The notes beneath the pieces were generated by a model, which was not told where the DNA came from, ran no database searches, and was given only the letters and a program-made list of their open reading frames with translations. 64,000 nucleotides of DNA from Mesorhizobium sp. dw_380 (lineage in GTDB: Bacteria > Pseudomonadota > Alphaproteobacteria > Rhizobiales > Rhizobiaceae). Position 1 is the first letter of the stretch, and the number at the start of each line of letters is the position of its first letter. The DNA is taken from assembly GCF_018588885.1 (NCBI RefSeq), contig NZ_JAFFIW010000006.1, positions 62,001 through 126,000 of the forward strand, given 5' to 3'. Of the stretch, positions 8,216-17,947 are shown one piece after another. The translations under genes were made by a program, and so were the position numbers.

Positions 8216-9742
8216 GTGGACGCATCTTCGATCCATGACATTTTCGTCATAGGGGGCGGCATCAATGGTTGCGGCATTGCCCGCGATGCCGTTGGGCGCG
8301 GGTTTTCTGTCTTTCTGGCCGAGATGAACGATCTCGCCAGCGGAACCTCCTCCGGCTCGACCAAGCTGATCCATGGCGGACTGCGCTACCTCGAATTCTA
8401 CGAATTTCGCCTGGTGCGCGAAGCGCTTATGGAGCGCGAGGTTCTGTGGAAGAACGCGCCGCACATCATCTGGCCGATGCGCTTCGTGCTGCCTTATGCC
8501 AAGGGCCTGCGTCCTGCATGGCTGATCAGGCTCGGGCTGTTCCTTTACGACCACATTGGCGGGCGCAAATTGCTGCCGGCGACCAGGACGCTCGACATGG
8601 CGAGCGATCCGGCGGGCAAGCCTTTAAAGCCGTTGTTCAAGAAGGCTTTCGAATATTCGGATGGCTGGGTCAACGACGCGCGGCTGGTGGCGCTCAACGC
8701 ACGCGATGCCGCCGACCGGGGCGCAACGATCCGGACCCGCACGAAGGTGGTTGCAGCGCGCCGCGAAAACGGTCTTTGGACAATCGAGATCGAAAACCTG
8801 CGGAGCGGTGAGACCGAAGAGGTCAAGGCGCGGCTGCTGGTCAATGCGGCCGGGCCATGGGTCGACCATGTGCTTTCCGGCGTCGTCGGCCTGAACGATG
8901 TGCACAATGTCCGCCTCGTGCAGGGCAGCCATATCGTCATCGCCAAGAAATTCGACGATCCGCGCGCCTACTTTTTCCAGAACAAGGATGGCCGCATCAT
9001 CTTCGCCATTCCCTACGAGGAAGAGTTCACGCTGATCGGCACCACCGACCAGGACTATCCCGGCGATCCGCACGATGTGAAGATCAGCGAGACCGAGATC
9101 GACTATCTCTGCGCCGCGGCCAGCGAATATTTCGCGCAGCCGGTCAAGCGCTCCGACATTGTCTGGACCTATTCGGCGGTGCGGCCGCTCTACGATGACG
9201 GCGCCTCCAAGGCGCAGGAGGCGACGCGCGACTATGTGCTGAAGGCCGATGGCGGCGAGGGCGCCGCGCCGATCGTGAATGCGTTCGGCGGCAAGATCAC
9301 CACCTATCGCCGGCTGTCCGAATCGATGCTGGAGAAGATCGAGGGTTTTCTCGGCAAGCGTGGCAAGCCGTGGACATCGGACGCGCCGCTGCCGGGCGGC
9401 GATTTCCCGGCGACCGGTTTCGACGCGCAGGTTGCGAAGCTGAAGGCGGCCTATCCGTTCCTCGATGCGCGTCTTGCCCGCCGGCTGACCCGGCTTTACG
9501 GGACGCGTGCACAGGCTCTGCTCGGCCTTGCCAAGTCGAATGCCGAACTCGGCCGCAATTTCGGTGGCGATTTCTATGAGGCCGAGGTGCGTTACCTCGT
9601 TGAAAACGAATGGGCAATCACGGCGGAAGACGTGTTGTGGCGGCGGACCAAGCGCGGCCTGCACCTTAGCCGCGAGCAGGTCGCGGCGCTTGATGAATTC
9701 ATGAACGGCATAAGCCGGCGGCATGTCGCGGCCGCCGAATGA
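8216..9742 (+). CDS. glpD: aerobic glycerol-3-phosphate dehydrogenase
   Basis: A 508-residue FAD enzyme that oxidises glycerol-3-phosphate to dihydroxyacetone phosphate at the inner membrane and feeds electrons to quinone. The FAD-binding Rossmann motif GGGINGCGIARDA is at the N terminus, followed by SGTSSGSTKLIHGGLRYLE, typical of GlpD. The C terminus has the DAO_C helical domain (RYLVENEWAITAEDVLWRRTK). The start is the GTG at 8216, since GGAGG (8206-8210) is spaced 5 nt before it; the upstream TTG lies inside the Shine-Dalgarno sequence. Second gene of the glp operon. Confidence 0.95.
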   Translation: MDASSIHDIFVIGGGINGCGIARDAVGRGFSVFLAEMNDLASGTSSGSTKLIHGGLRYLEFYEFRLVREALMEREVLWKNAPHIIWPMRFVLPYAKGLRPAWLIRLGLFLYDHIGGRKLLPATRTLDMASDPAGKPLKPLFKKAFEYSDGWVNDARLVALNARDAADRGATIRTRTKVVAARRENGLWTIEIENLRSGETEEVKARLLVNAAGPWVDHVLSGVVGLNDVHNVRLVQGSHIVIAKKFDDPRAYFFQNKDGRIIFAIPYEEEFTLIGTTDQDYPGDPHDVKISETEIDYLCAAASEYFAQPVKRSDIVWTYSAVRPLYDDGASKAQEATRDYVLKADGGEGAAPIVNAFGGKITTYRRLSESMLEKIEGFLGKRGKPWTSDAPLPGGDFPATGFDAQVAKLKAAYPFLDARLARRLTRLYGTRAQALLGLAKSNAELGRNFGGDFYEAEVRYLVENEWAITAEDVLWRRTKRGLHLSREQVAALDEFMNGISRRHVAAAE

Positions 9743-9784
9743 AGAGGGTTTTGAGCTGATGCAAAAAGCCTGGGAGGAGGCGTC

Positions 9785-10864
9785 ATGCTTGAACTGAGGA
9801 ACGTCACCAAGACGGTCGGCGCGGTCGAGCATATACGCGACGTGTCGCTGACGCTTCAGCACGGCTCGCTCAACGTTCTGCTTGGGCCTACGCTTTCCGG
9901 CAAGACCAGCCTGATGCGGCTGATGGCCGGCCTCGATGTGCCGACCTCGGGTTCGGTCTGGTTTGACGGCCATGATGTCACTGGCACGCCGGTGCAGAAG
10001 CGCAAGATCGCCATGGTCTACCAGCAGTTCATCAACTATCCGGCGATGACCGTCTACGAGAACATCGCCTCGCCGCTCAGGGTGGCCGGCGTCGAGCAGG
10101 GCAAGATCGACAGCCAGGTCCGCGAGGCCGCGGCGTTGCTCAAGCTGACGCCCTATCTCGACCGCACGCCGCTCAGCCTGTCGGGCGGCCAGCAGCAGCG
10201 CACCGCACTGGCGCGCGCCATCGTCAAGAACGCCAGCCTGGTGCTACTCGACGAGCCGCTTGCCAATCTCGACTACAAATTGCGCGAGGAATTGCGCGCC
10301 GAACTGCCGAGGATATTCGCCGCCACCGGCACCATCTTCGTCTATGCCACGACGGAGCCGCACGAGGCGCTGCTGCTCGGCGGCAATACGGCAACGCTGT
10401 CGGAAGGCCGCATCACCCAGTTCGGACCGACCATCGACGTCTTCCGCAGGCCGGTCGACCTGGTGACGGCTCGAACCTTCGCCGATCCGCCGCTCAACAC
10501 CATTGTGCTGGCCAAGAAGGGCGCCGACTTCCTGCTCGAAGGCGGGGTGAAGCTGCCGGTGCCCTCCGAACTCGTCGGCGTTGCTGACGGCAACTACACG
10601 ATCGGCTTCCAGCCGCACCATCTATCGCTCGAACGGCCCAATGCCGGCGCCGTGCCGGTGCGGGCAAAGGTCACCATCACCGAGATCACCGGGTCCGAGA
10701 GCTTCATCCATCTCGATTTCGCCGATGCGCGCTGGGTGATGCTGACCCACGGCATCCGCGATTTCGAAATCGACGCGGTGGTCGAGGTGTTCATCGATCC
10801 GCGCCACATCATGGTCTTCGACGGGCACGGCCGCGCCGTGACCGCACCGAAGCTGGCGGCTTGA
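9785..10864 (+). CDS. glpS: glycerol ABC transporter ATPase GlpS (H-loop His missing)
   Basis: A 359-residue MalK/UgpC-like ATPase with a C-terminal TOBE/OB domain. Walker A is GPTLSGKT (34-41), the signature LSGGQQQR is intact (132-139) and Walker B with its glutamate is LVLLDEP (152-158). The switch (H-loop) histidine, normally in VTHDQ, is replaced by Thr190 in VYATTEPHEA. In Rhizobium leguminosarum the GlpSTPQUV system imports glycerol and uses two different ATPases, GlpS and GlpT; the order here is the same. A strong GGGAGGAGG precedes the start. Confidence 0.93.
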   Translation: MLELRNVTKTVGAVEHIRDVSLTLQHGSLNVLLGPTLSGKTSLMRLMAGLDVPTSGSVWFDGHDVTGTPVQKRKIAMVYQQFINYPAMTVYENIASPLRVAGVEQGKIDSQVREAAALLKLTPYLDRTPLSLSGGQQQRTALARAIVKNASLVLLDEPLANLDYKLREELRAELPRIFAATGTIFVYATTEPHEALLLGGNTATLSEGRITQFGPTIDVFRRPVDLVTARTFADPPLNTIVLAKKGADFLLEGGVKLPVPSELVGVADGNYTIGFQPHHLSLERPNAGAVPVRAKVTITEITGSESFIHLDFADARWVMLTHGIRDFEIDAVVEVFIDPRHIMVFDGHGRAVTAPKLAA

Positions 10865-10874
10865 GGAGGACGAT

Positions 10875-11942
10875 ATGGCGCGCATCGACGTCAACCATGT
10901 CAGGCATTCCTACCTGCCATATCCGCGAACGGATGCCGATTTCGCGCTGCGGGAAGTACACCACATTTTCGAGGACGGCGGCGCCTACGCCCTGCTGGGA
11001 CCATCCGGCTGCGGCAAGACCACGCTGCTCAACATCATTTCGGGCCTGCTTCACCCCTCGCATGGCCAGTTGCTGTTCAATGGCAGGGACGTGACCACGC
11101 TCTCGACGCAGGAGCGCAACATCGCGCAGGTGTTCCAGTTCCCGGTCATCTACGACACCATGACCGTCTACGACAATCTGGCGTTTCCGCTGCGCAATCG
11201 TGGCGTGCCGGAAGCAGACGTCGACCGCAAGGTGCGCGAGACGCTGGAGATGATCGACCTGACCTCCTGGGCGAAGAAGAAGGCGAGGGGCCTGACCGCC
11301 GACCAGAAGCAGAAGATCTCGCTCGGCCGCGGGCTGGTGCGTTCCGACGTCAACGCCATCCTGTTCGATGAGCCGCTGACCGTCATCGACCCACACATGA
11401 AGTGGGTGCTGCGCTCGCAGTTGAAGCAGCTTCACCGCCGCTTCGGCTACACCATGGTCTATGTCACCCACGACCAGACCGAGGCCCTGACCTTCGCCGA
11501 CCAGGTCGTGGTCATGTATGATGGCGGCATCGTCCAGATCGGCACGCCGGCGGAGTTGTTCGAGCGGCCTCGCCATACCTTCGTCGGCTATTTCATCGGC
11601 TCGCCGGGCATGAACGTCATGCCGGTGGCGATCGAAGGCAAGACGGCAATGCTCGGCTCGCAACGGATCGAATTGCCGGGCTCGCCCAAAGCCGGCAGCG
11701 GCGCAGTCGAACTCGGCATCCGTCCTGAATATGTGCGGCTCGGCCGCGACGGCATGGCTGTCTCGATCAGCAAGGTCGAAGACGTCGGTCGCCACAAGGT
11801 GGTGCGCGCCAAGCTGGAAGGCCGGGACATCGCGGCCGTGATCGGCGAGGACGAAACGGTCCCGGCTGAACCGAAGGTGCGGTTCGACCCGGCCGGTATC
11901 AACATCTATGCCGATTCCTGGCGTGTCGAGATGGGGGCATAG
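10875..11942 (+). CDS. glpT: glycerol ABC transporter ATPase GlpT (degenerate signature motif)
   Basis: A 355-residue ATPase paired with GlpS. Walker A GPSGCGKT (42-49), Walker B AILFDEP (161-167) and the H-loop His199 (YVTHDQTEA) are intact. The ABC signature, normally LSGGQ, reads LTADQKQK (140-147), so the residues that contact the partner ATP gamma-phosphate are lost. The C-terminal part is a TOBE domain as in MalK-like proteins. It begins 10 bp after glpS, with GAGGAGG before the start. Confidence 0.93.
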   Translation: MARIDVNHVRHSYLPYPRTDADFALREVHHIFEDGGAYALLGPSGCGKTTLLNIISGLLHPSHGQLLFNGRDVTTLSTQERNIAQVFQFPVIYDTMTVYDNLAFPLRNRGVPEADVDRKVRETLEMIDLTSWAKKKARGLTADQKQKISLGRGLVRSDVNAILFDEPLTVIDPHMKWVLRSQLKQLHRRFGYTMVYVTHDQTEALTFADQVVVMYDGGIVQIGTPAELFERPRHTFVGYFIGSPGMNVMPVAIEGKTAMLGSQRIELPGSPKAGSGAVELGIRPEYVRLGRDGMAVSISKVEDVGRHKVVRAKLEGRDIAAVIGEDETVPAEPKVRFDPAGINIYADSWRVEMGA

Positions 11943-12809
11943 ATGGACAAGACCTGGAACAACAAGGCCTGGTTCCTGGTGCTGCCGGTGCTGGTGCTGG
12001 TGGCCTTCACGGCTGTCATCCCGCTGATGACGGTCGTCAACTACTCTGTGCAGGACACGTTCGGCAACAATGTCTTCACCTGGGCCGGCACCGAATGGTT
12101 CGAGGAACTGCTCTCGTCCAGCCGCTTCTGGGAAGCGATGGTGCGCAATCTGATCTTCTCCTTCATCATCCTGGCCATCGAGGTGCCGCTCGGCATTTTC
12201 ATCGCGCTCAACATGCCGAAAAAGGGCTGGGGCGTTCCGGTCTGCCTGGTTTTGATGTCGCTGCCACTGCTGATCCCGTGGAACGTCGTCGGCACCATCT
12301 GGCAGGTGTTCGGACGCAACGACATCGGCCTGCTGGGCTATTATCTCAATGCGATCGGCATCGACTACAATTATGTGCAGGATCCGTTCGATGCCTGGGT
12401 GACGATCATCGTCATGGACGTCTGGCATTGGACCAGCCTCGTCGTGCTGCTCTGCTATGCCGGCCTGGTCTCGATCCCCGACGCCTTCTATCAGGCCGCC
12501 AAGATCGACGGCGCCTCGCGCTGGGCGGTGTTCCGTTACATCCAGTTGCCGAAGATGCAGCGCGTGCTTTTGATCGCCGTGCTTTTGCGCTTCATGGACA
12601 GTTTCATGATCTACACCGAACCCTTCGTCGTCACTGGCGGCGGTCCCGGCAATTCGACGACGTTCCTGTCGATCGACCTCGTCAAGACGGCGCTCGGCCA
12701 GTTCGACCTCGGCCCGGCGGCGGCCATGTCGCTGGTCTACTTCCTTATCATCCTGTTGTTGTCGTGGGTGTTCTACACCGTGATGACCAATTATGACGCG
12801 GAGCGCTGA
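11943..12809 (+). CDS. glpP: glycerol ABC transporter permease GlpP
   Basis: A 288-residue inner-membrane permease of the MalF type with six predicted hydrophobic segments (the first at 9-28, FLVLPVLVLVAFTAVIPLMT). The coupling-helix EAA motif is YQAAKIDGASRWAVFRYIQLP around 180-200. It pairs with GlpQ to form the channel. The start codon follows the glpT stop directly. Confidence 0.93.
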   Translation: MDKTWNNKAWFLVLPVLVLVAFTAVIPLMTVVNYSVQDTFGNNVFTWAGTEWFEELLSSSRFWEAMVRNLIFSFIILAIEVPLGIFIALNMPKKGWGVPVCLVLMSLPLLIPWNVVGTIWQVFGRNDIGLLGYYLNAIGIDYNYVQDPFDAWVTIIVMDVWHWTSLVVLLCYAGLVSIPDAFYQAAKIDGASRWAVFRYIQLPKMQRVLLIAVLLRFMDSFMIYTEPFVVTGGGPGNSTTFLSIDLVKTALGQFDLGPAAAMSLVYFLIILLLSWVFYTVMTNYDAER

Positions 12810-12810
12810 G

Positions 12811-13731
12811 ATGGCCGGCGCCAATGAACGAACCGAGCGCAATCTGGTGAACGGAGCCGCGGCTTCGGAAGGTCTTGCCAGTTCGCTGTCGCAGAGCGAA
12901 CTCGACAGGCGCATGCGCCGGCGCGGCGAAGAATCGCGCTGGTGGTGGATCGTGCCGACGCTCTACATCATCGTGCTTTTGCTGCCGATCTACTGGCTCA
13001 TCAATATGAGCTTCAAGACCAATGCGGAGATCGTCAACTCGCTGACGCTCTATCCGCATGCGCCGACGATCGCCAACTACGTCACCATCTTTACCGAGAA
13101 GGCCTGGTATTCCGGCTATATCAACTCGATCACCTATGTGGTCATGAACATGGTGATTTCGGTGTCCGTGGCGCTGCCGGCGGCTTACGCCTTTTCGCGT
13201 TATCGCTTCCTCGGCGACAAGCATCTGTTCTTCTGGCTTTTGACCAACCGCATGGCGCCGCCGGCTGTGTTCGCGCTGCCGTTCTTCCAGCTCTATTCCG
13301 CCTTCGGCCTGATCGATACGCATATCGCGGTGGCCCTGGCGCACTGCCTGTTCAATGTGCCGCTGGCGGTGTGGATCCTCGAAGGCTTCATGTCGGGCGT
13401 GCCAAAGGAGATCGACGAAACCGCCTATATCGACGGCTATTCGTTCCCGCGTTTCTTCGTCAGGATCTTCATGCCACTGATCGCCAGCGGCATCGGCGTC
13501 GCCTGCTTCTTCTGCTTCATGTTCTCATGGGTCGAGCTGCTGATCGCCCGCACGCTGACCACGACCGACGCCAAGCCGATCGCCGCCACCATGACCCGCA
13601 CCGTGTCGGCATCCGGCATGGATTGGGGGCTGCTGGCGGCGGCCGGCGTGCTGACGCTGATCCCCGGCGCGCTCGTCATCTGGTTCGTCCGCAACTACAT
13701 CGCCAAGGGCTTCGCCCTGGGGAGGGTGTGA
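12811..13731 (+). CDS. glpQ: glycerol ABC transporter permease GlpQ
   Basis: A 306-residue MalG-type permease. A hydrophilic N-terminal stretch of about 45 residues precedes the first membrane segment (WWIVPTLYIIVLLLPIYWL). The EAA loop is PKEIDETAYIDGYSFPRFFVR. The start at 12811, directly after the glpP stop and with GGAG 8 nt before it, is preferred to ATG 12793, which would overlap glpP by 17 nt. Confidence 0.93.
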   Translation: MAGANERTERNLVNGAAASEGLASSLSQSELDRRMRRRGEESRWWWIVPTLYIIVLLLPIYWLINMSFKTNAEIVNSLTLYPHAPTIANYVTIFTEKAWYSGYINSITYVVMNMVISVSVALPAAYAFSRYRFLGDKHLFFWLLTNRMAPPAVFALPFFQLYSAFGLIDTHIAVALAHCLFNVPLAVWILEGFMSGVPKEIDETAYIDGYSFPRFFVRIFMPLIASGIGVACFFCFMFSWVELLIARTLTTTDAKPIAATMTRTVSASGMDWGLLAAAGVLTLIPGALVIWFVRNYIAKGFALGRV

Positions 13732-13733
13732 TC

Positions 13734-14021
13734 ATGAACCTCGACTTCTCCTGGATGGCATGGACCTGGCCGACGGCTGCCTTTTTCATCGTCATCGCCC
13801 TGCTGCTTTGCGGCATGGGCGTCTGGGAATACGCCTCGCCGGGCGGCAATCCGCGTGTCGGCGTGCTGCGCTTCGAGACCACGCGCGGCGACCGTCTGTT
13901 CCTATCGCTGCTTGGCAGCGCCTTTATCCATCTCGCTTGGCTGGGTCTTGTCGGACCCAACCTGTGGTGGGCTCTCGCTCTCTCCGTAGTCTACGCGATC
14001 GGCGTGTTCCGCTACGTATAG
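13734..14021 (+). CDS. glpU: GlpU, small membrane protein of the glycerol transporter (DUF2160)
   Basis: A 95-residue protein with three predicted transmembrane helices (residues about 12-31, 54-73 and 76-94) and an RFETTRGDR loop between the first two. It matches the DUF2160 family, which in rhizobia sits between the permease glpQ and the binding-protein gene glpV and is named GlpU; its precise role in glycerol uptake is not known. GGGGAGGGTG ends 5 nt before the ATG, and the gene starts 2 bp after glpQ. Confidence 0.85.
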   Translation: MNLDFSWMAWTWPTAAFFIVIALLLCGMGVWEYASPGGNPRVGVLRFETTRGDRLFLSLLGSAFIHLAWLGLVGPNLWWALALSVVYAIGVFRYV

Positions 14022-14104
14022 AGGGGGAAACTGTTGGAGCGGCCGCCTACTGGCGACCGCTCCAGATCGCACTTGAAATCTTTTCAAAATGTGGAGGAAA
14101 CACA

Positions 14105-15829
14105 ATGCGACGGCAATTTCTAACATCAACGACGGCGCTCGTCCTATTGCTCGGTGTGGGCAATGCCTATGCCGGAATGGACGAGGCCAAGGCCTTCCTG
14201 GACAAGGAGATAGGCGGCGTCTCGTCGCTTTCCCGCGCCGACCAGGAAAAGCAAATGCAGTGGTTTATCGACGCCGCCAAGCCGTTCGCCGGCATGGACA
14301 TCAAGGTCGTGTCGGAAACCTTGACCACGCACCAGTACGAGTCTCAGGTGCTGGCGCCGGCCTTTACCGCCATTACCGGCATCAAGGTCACGCATGACGT
14401 GATCCAGGAAGGCGACGTCGTCGAAAAGATTCAGACCCAGATGCAAACCGGCCAGAACATCTACGACGGCTGGGTCAATGATTCGGATCTGATCGGCACG
14501 CACTGGCGCTACCAGCAGGTGCGCAACCTGACTGATTGGATGGCGGGCGAAGGCAAAGACGTTACCGATCCGATGCTCGACGTGGACGACTTCATCGGCA
14601 CCAAGTTCACCACCGCGCCGGACAAGAAGCTTTACCAGCTTCCCGACCAGCAGTTCGCGAACCTCTACTGGTTCCGCTACGACTGGTTCAACGATGAGAA
14701 GAACAAGGCCGACTTCAAGGCCAAGTACGGTTACGACCTCGGCGTCCCCGTCAATTGGTCGGCCTATGAGGACATCGCCGCGTTCTTCACCGGTCGCGAC
14801 GTCAACGGCAAGAAAGTCTATGGCCACATGGACTACGGCAAGAAGGATCCGTCGCTCGGCTGGCGGTTTACCGACGCCTGGCTGTCGATGGCCGGCAACG
14901 GCGACAAGGGCCTGCCGAATGGCGTGCCGGTTGACGAATGGGGCATCAAGGTCGATGCGAATTCGCGGCCTGTCGGCTCGTGCACGGCCCGCGGTGGCGA
15001 CACCAATGGACCAGCATCGGTCTACGCCATCCAGAAGTATCTTGATTGGCTGAAAGCCTATGCGCCGCCGGAAGCCCAGGGCATGACCTTCTCCGAATCC
15101 GGCCCCGTGCCGTCGCAAGGCAATGTTGCCCAGCAGATCTTCTGGTACACTGCCTTCACCGCCGACATGGTCAAGCCTGGCCTGCCGGTCATGAATGAGG
15201 ACGGCACGCCGAAGTGGCGCATGGCACCATCTCCGCACGGCTCCTACTGGAAGGACGGCATGAAGCTCGGCTATCAGGACGTCGGCTCCTGGACGCTGAT
15301 GAAGTCGACGCCGACCGACCGCGCCAAGGCCGCCTGGCTTTACGCGCAGTTCGTTACCTCCAAGACCGTCGACGTGAAGAAGAGCCAGGTTGGCCTGACC
15401 TTCATTCGCGACTCCACCATCCATGACAAGAGCTTCACCGAACGTGCGCCGAAGCTCGGTGGTCTGATCGAGTTCTACCGCTCGCCGGCCCGTGTGCAGT
15501 GGACGCCGACCGGCACCAACGTGCCGGACTATCCGAAGCTGGCGCAGCTCTGGTGGCAGAACATCGGCGACGCATCCTCGGGTGCCAAGACGCCGCAGGA
15601 AGCCATGGATTCGCTCTGCGCCGATCAGGAAAAGGTCATGAGCCGTATCGAGAAATCCGGTGTCCAGGGCGACATCGGGCCGAAGATGGCCGAAGAGCAC
15701 GATCTGGCCTACTGGAATGCCGACGCGGTCAAGGCCGGCAACCTCGCGCCTCAGCTGAGGCTCGAGCAGGAGAAAGACAAGCCGATCACCATCAACTACG
15801 ACGAACTGGTGAAGAGCTGGCAGAAGTAA
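14105..15829 (+). CDS. glpV: glycerol ABC transporter substrate-binding protein GlpV
   Basis: A 574-residue periplasmic binding protein, longer than the usual 400-450 residues of cluster D/family 1 sugar-binding proteins. It starts with a Sec signal peptide (MRRQFLTSTTALVLLLGVGNAYA, cleaved before GMDEA). Binding-protein hallmarks include the LTDWMAGEG hinge region and WSAYEDIAAFF. TGTGGAGGAAACACA precedes the ATG. It is the last transporter gene, just before a hairpin and glpK. Confidence 0.93.
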   Translation: MRRQFLTSTTALVLLLGVGNAYAGMDEAKAFLDKEIGGVSSLSRADQEKQMQWFIDAAKPFAGMDIKVVSETLTTHQYESQVLAPAFTAITGIKVTHDVIQEGDVVEKIQTQMQTGQNIYDGWVNDSDLIGTHWRYQQVRNLTDWMAGEGKDVTDPMLDVDDFIGTKFTTAPDKKLYQLPDQQFANLYWFRYDWFNDEKNKADFKAKYGYDLGVPVNWSAYEDIAAFFTGRDVNGKKVYGHMDYGKKDPSLGWRFTDAWLSMAGNGDKGLPNGVPVDEWGIKVDANSRPVGSCTARGGDTNGPASVYAIQKYLDWLKAYAPPEAQGMTFSESGPVPSQGNVAQQIFWYTAFTADMVKPGLPVMNEDGTPKWRMAPSPHGSYWKDGMKLGYQDVGSWTLMKSTPTDRAKAAWLYAQFVTSKTVDVKKSQVGLTFIRDSTIHDKSFTERAPKLGGLIEFYRSPARVQWTPTGTNVPDYPKLAQLWWQNIGDASSGAKTPQEAMDSLCADQEKVMSRIEKSGVQGDIGPKMAEEHDLAYWNADAVKAGNLAPQLRLEQEKDKPITINYDELVKSWQK

Positions 15830-15867
15830 CGCTGTCTATGCGGGCGTTCGTGCCCGTGTGAAATTAG

Positions 15868-15898
15868 GGGGAGGCGGCGCGTTGCCGTCTCCCTTCTT
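15868..15898 (+). terminator. hairpin between glpV and glpK
   Basis: GGGGAGGCGGC (15868-15878) pairs with GCCGTCTCCC (15884-15893) over a GCGTT loop and is followed by TTCTTT. It resembles an intrinsic terminator or attenuator that would lower kinase expression relative to the binding protein and protect the glpV mRNA 3' end. Confidence 0.55.
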
Positions 15899-15921
15899 TG
15901 TGTCAAAGCGGAGGACGTTGG

Positions 15922-17415
15922 ATGAGCGGTTTTGTGCTGGCGATCGACCAGGGAACGACATCGACCCGTGCAATCCTATTCGACAGCCAGATGAAGGTCG
16001 TCGGCAGCGGCCAGAAGGAATTCACCCAACACTATCCGGCCTCCGGCTGGGTCGAGCATGATCCGGAGGAGATCTGGGCAAGTGTCGTGACGACCGTGAA
16101 GGCCGCGCTGAACAAGGCTGGCGGCAAGGCTGCCGATGTCGCGGCCATCGGCATCACCAACCAGCGCGAGACCGTCGTCATCTGGGACAGGGCGACGGGC
16201 AAGCCGATCCACAACGCCATCGTCTGGCAGGACCGTCGCACGGCACCACTTTGCCAGAAACTCAAGAAGCTGGGGCTCGAGAAGAAATTCACCCGCAAGA
16301 CCGGCCTGCTGCTCGATCCCTATTTCTCCGGCACCAAGATCGCCTGGATGCTCGACAAGGTGAGGGGCGCGAGAAAACGCGCGGAGAAGGGCGAGCTGCT
16401 GGCCGGCACCATCGACAGTTTTCTGATCTGGCGGCTGACCGGCGGCAAGGTCCATGCCACCGATGCCACCAATGCTTCGCGCACGCTGGTCTACAACATA
16501 GAGAAGAATGTCTGGGATGAGGAACTGCTGGCCATTCTAAACATTCCGGCAAGAATGCTGCCGGAGGTTAAAGACTGCGCCGATGATTATGGAATCACGG
16601 AGAAAAGTCTGTTCGGCGCCGAGATAAAGATCCTTGGGGTCGCGGGCGACCAGCATGCCGCGACCATCGGCCAGGCCTGCTTCGAGCCGGGCATGATGAA
16701 ATCCACCTATGGCACCGGCTGTTTCGCGCTGCTCAACACCGGCAGCGACCTGGTGCGTTCGAAGAACCGGCTTTTGACCACCATCGCCTATCGGCTGAAC
16801 GGCAAGACCACCTACGCGCTGGAAGGCTCGATCTTCATTGCCGGAGCGGCCGTCCAGTGGCTGCGTGACGGCATCAAGGTGATCGGCAAGGCCGAGCAGA
16901 GCGGCCAGCTGGCTGATGAGGCCGATCTGACGCAAAATGTCTATCTGGTGCCGGCCTTTGTCGGGCTCGGCGCACCGCATTGGGACGCCGACGCACGCGG
17001 CGCCATCTTCGGGCTGACCCGCAATTCCGGGCCGGCGGAGTTCGCGCGCGCCGCACTTGAATCCGTTGCCTACCAGACCCGCGACCTGCTCGATGCCATG
17101 CGCAAGGACTGGAAGACGACTTCGGCCAAGACAGTGCTCAGGGTCGATGGCGGCATGGTCGCGTCGGACTGGACCATGCAGCGCCTGGCCGACATACTAG
17201 ACGCGCCGGTTGACCGCCCGACCATACTGGAGACGACCGCGCTCGGCGCGGCCTGGCTCGCCGGCTCGAAGGCAGGCGTGTGGCCCAAGGCGAGGGAATT
17301 CGCCAAGACCTGGGCTCTCGACCGGCGGTTCAAGCCGGACATGGACAACGCCACACGATCCCTCAAGTTGACAGGCTGGCGCGATGCTGTGCGCAGGACG
17401 CTGAGCGTGCAATAA
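15922..17415 (+). CDS. glpK: glycerol kinase
   Basis: A 497-residue FGGY-family kinase that converts glycerol plus ATP to sn-glycerol-3-phosphate, the substrate of GlpD. It starts [19 protein letters not shown] (phosphate 1 motif), contains [17 protein letters not shown] and the glycerol-site WQDRRT, and the C-terminal ATP site with [15 protein letters not shown]. Length equals the family norm. GGAGG lies 9 nt before ATG 15922. It completes an uptake-phosphorylation-oxidation operon. Confidence 0.96.
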   Translation: MSGFVLAIDQGTTSTRAILFDSQMKVVGSGQKEFTQHYPASGWVEHDPEEIWASVVTTVKAALNKAGGKAADVAAIGITNQRETVVIWDRATGKPIHNAIVWQDRRTAPLCQKLKKLGLEKKFTRKTGLLLDPYFSGTKIAWMLDKVRGARKRAEKGELLAGTIDSFLIWRLTGGKVHATDATNASRTLVYNIEKNVWDEELLAILNIPARMLPEVKDCADDYGITEKSLFGAEIKILGVAGDQHAATIGQACFEPGMMKSTYGTGCFALLNTGSDLVRSKNRLLTTIAYRLNGKTTYALEGSIFIAGAAVQWLRDGIKVIGKAEQSGQLADEADLTQNVYLVPAFVGLGAPHWDADARGAIFGLTRNSGPAEFARAALESVAYQTRDLLDAMRKDWKTTSAKTVLRVDGGMVASDWTMQRLADILDAPVDRPTILETTALGAAWLAGSKAGVWPKAREFAKTWALDRRFKPDMDNATRSLKLTGWRDAVRRTLSVQ

Positions 17416-17445
17416 TCAAACCATCGGGGTCTTGGGACGAGAGAA

Positions 17446-17921
17446 ATGAAGCCTGATTGGTATCCAGCTTGGCGCGACGAAGCCATCAAACAACTGAAGG
17501 TCAAGAATGACCGGTTGGAGAAAGACTTCAACATCGGCCACTGGTCTCGCTACGACTATGACATAGAGACCAGAAGGCTTCTGTTTTCCAAAGCCGGGGA
17601 AATCAAAGTGACTGCAGGGTCCAGATTGCCGGTTCCACGAGCGCTAAGTCACAGAGTTGGCTCTGGGCTTGGACAAATTCAAATTGGCCCGACGACGTCA
17701 TGATTGACGCAAAGCTGGTTCGATCCTTTGGCGAGACGAACAGCATCGACGAATTGGCCCAATCTTACGTTAGGGACGTGGATAATGAGCTGGAAGTGCT
17801 TGGTTGGGAACTGAGCGCCGTGGCGGTTCGAATTTGCGACGCCCTTGGAGCATATCGCTCACCGCTTGGGGAAGGTGATGCACGTTATTACATTATCAAG
17901 GCCATCAGTTGGGCAGGCTGA
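17446..17921 (+). pseudogene. frameshifted DUF6882-like gene
   Basis: Two reading frames together make one protein. Frame 1 from ATG 17446 gives an N-terminal helix and YDIETRRLLFSKAGEIKVTA. The frame one base back continues RVQIAGSTSAKSQSWLWAWTN, then PDDVMIDAKLVRSFGETNSIDELAQ, to a stop at 17921. The joint is at about 17612-17616 and looks like loss of one base after GTGACTGC. The WLWAWxNxNWPDD pattern is that of DUF6882 proteins, of unknown function. Either a real disruption or a sequencing error. Confidence 0.7.
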
Positions 17922-17947
17922 TGCCGGCTCGTCATACTGAAAGAGAA

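Noticed and set aside
10809..12914. A 701-codon open frame antisense to glpT-glpP
   Set aside because: It is rich in His, Asp, Arg and Gln as expected for the reverse frame of a real gene, and the plus strand has clear ABC transporter genes there.
13760..14100. Long in-frame extension upstream of glpV
   Set aside because: It overlaps glpU in another frame; the signal peptide and strong ribosome site place the glpV start at 14105.
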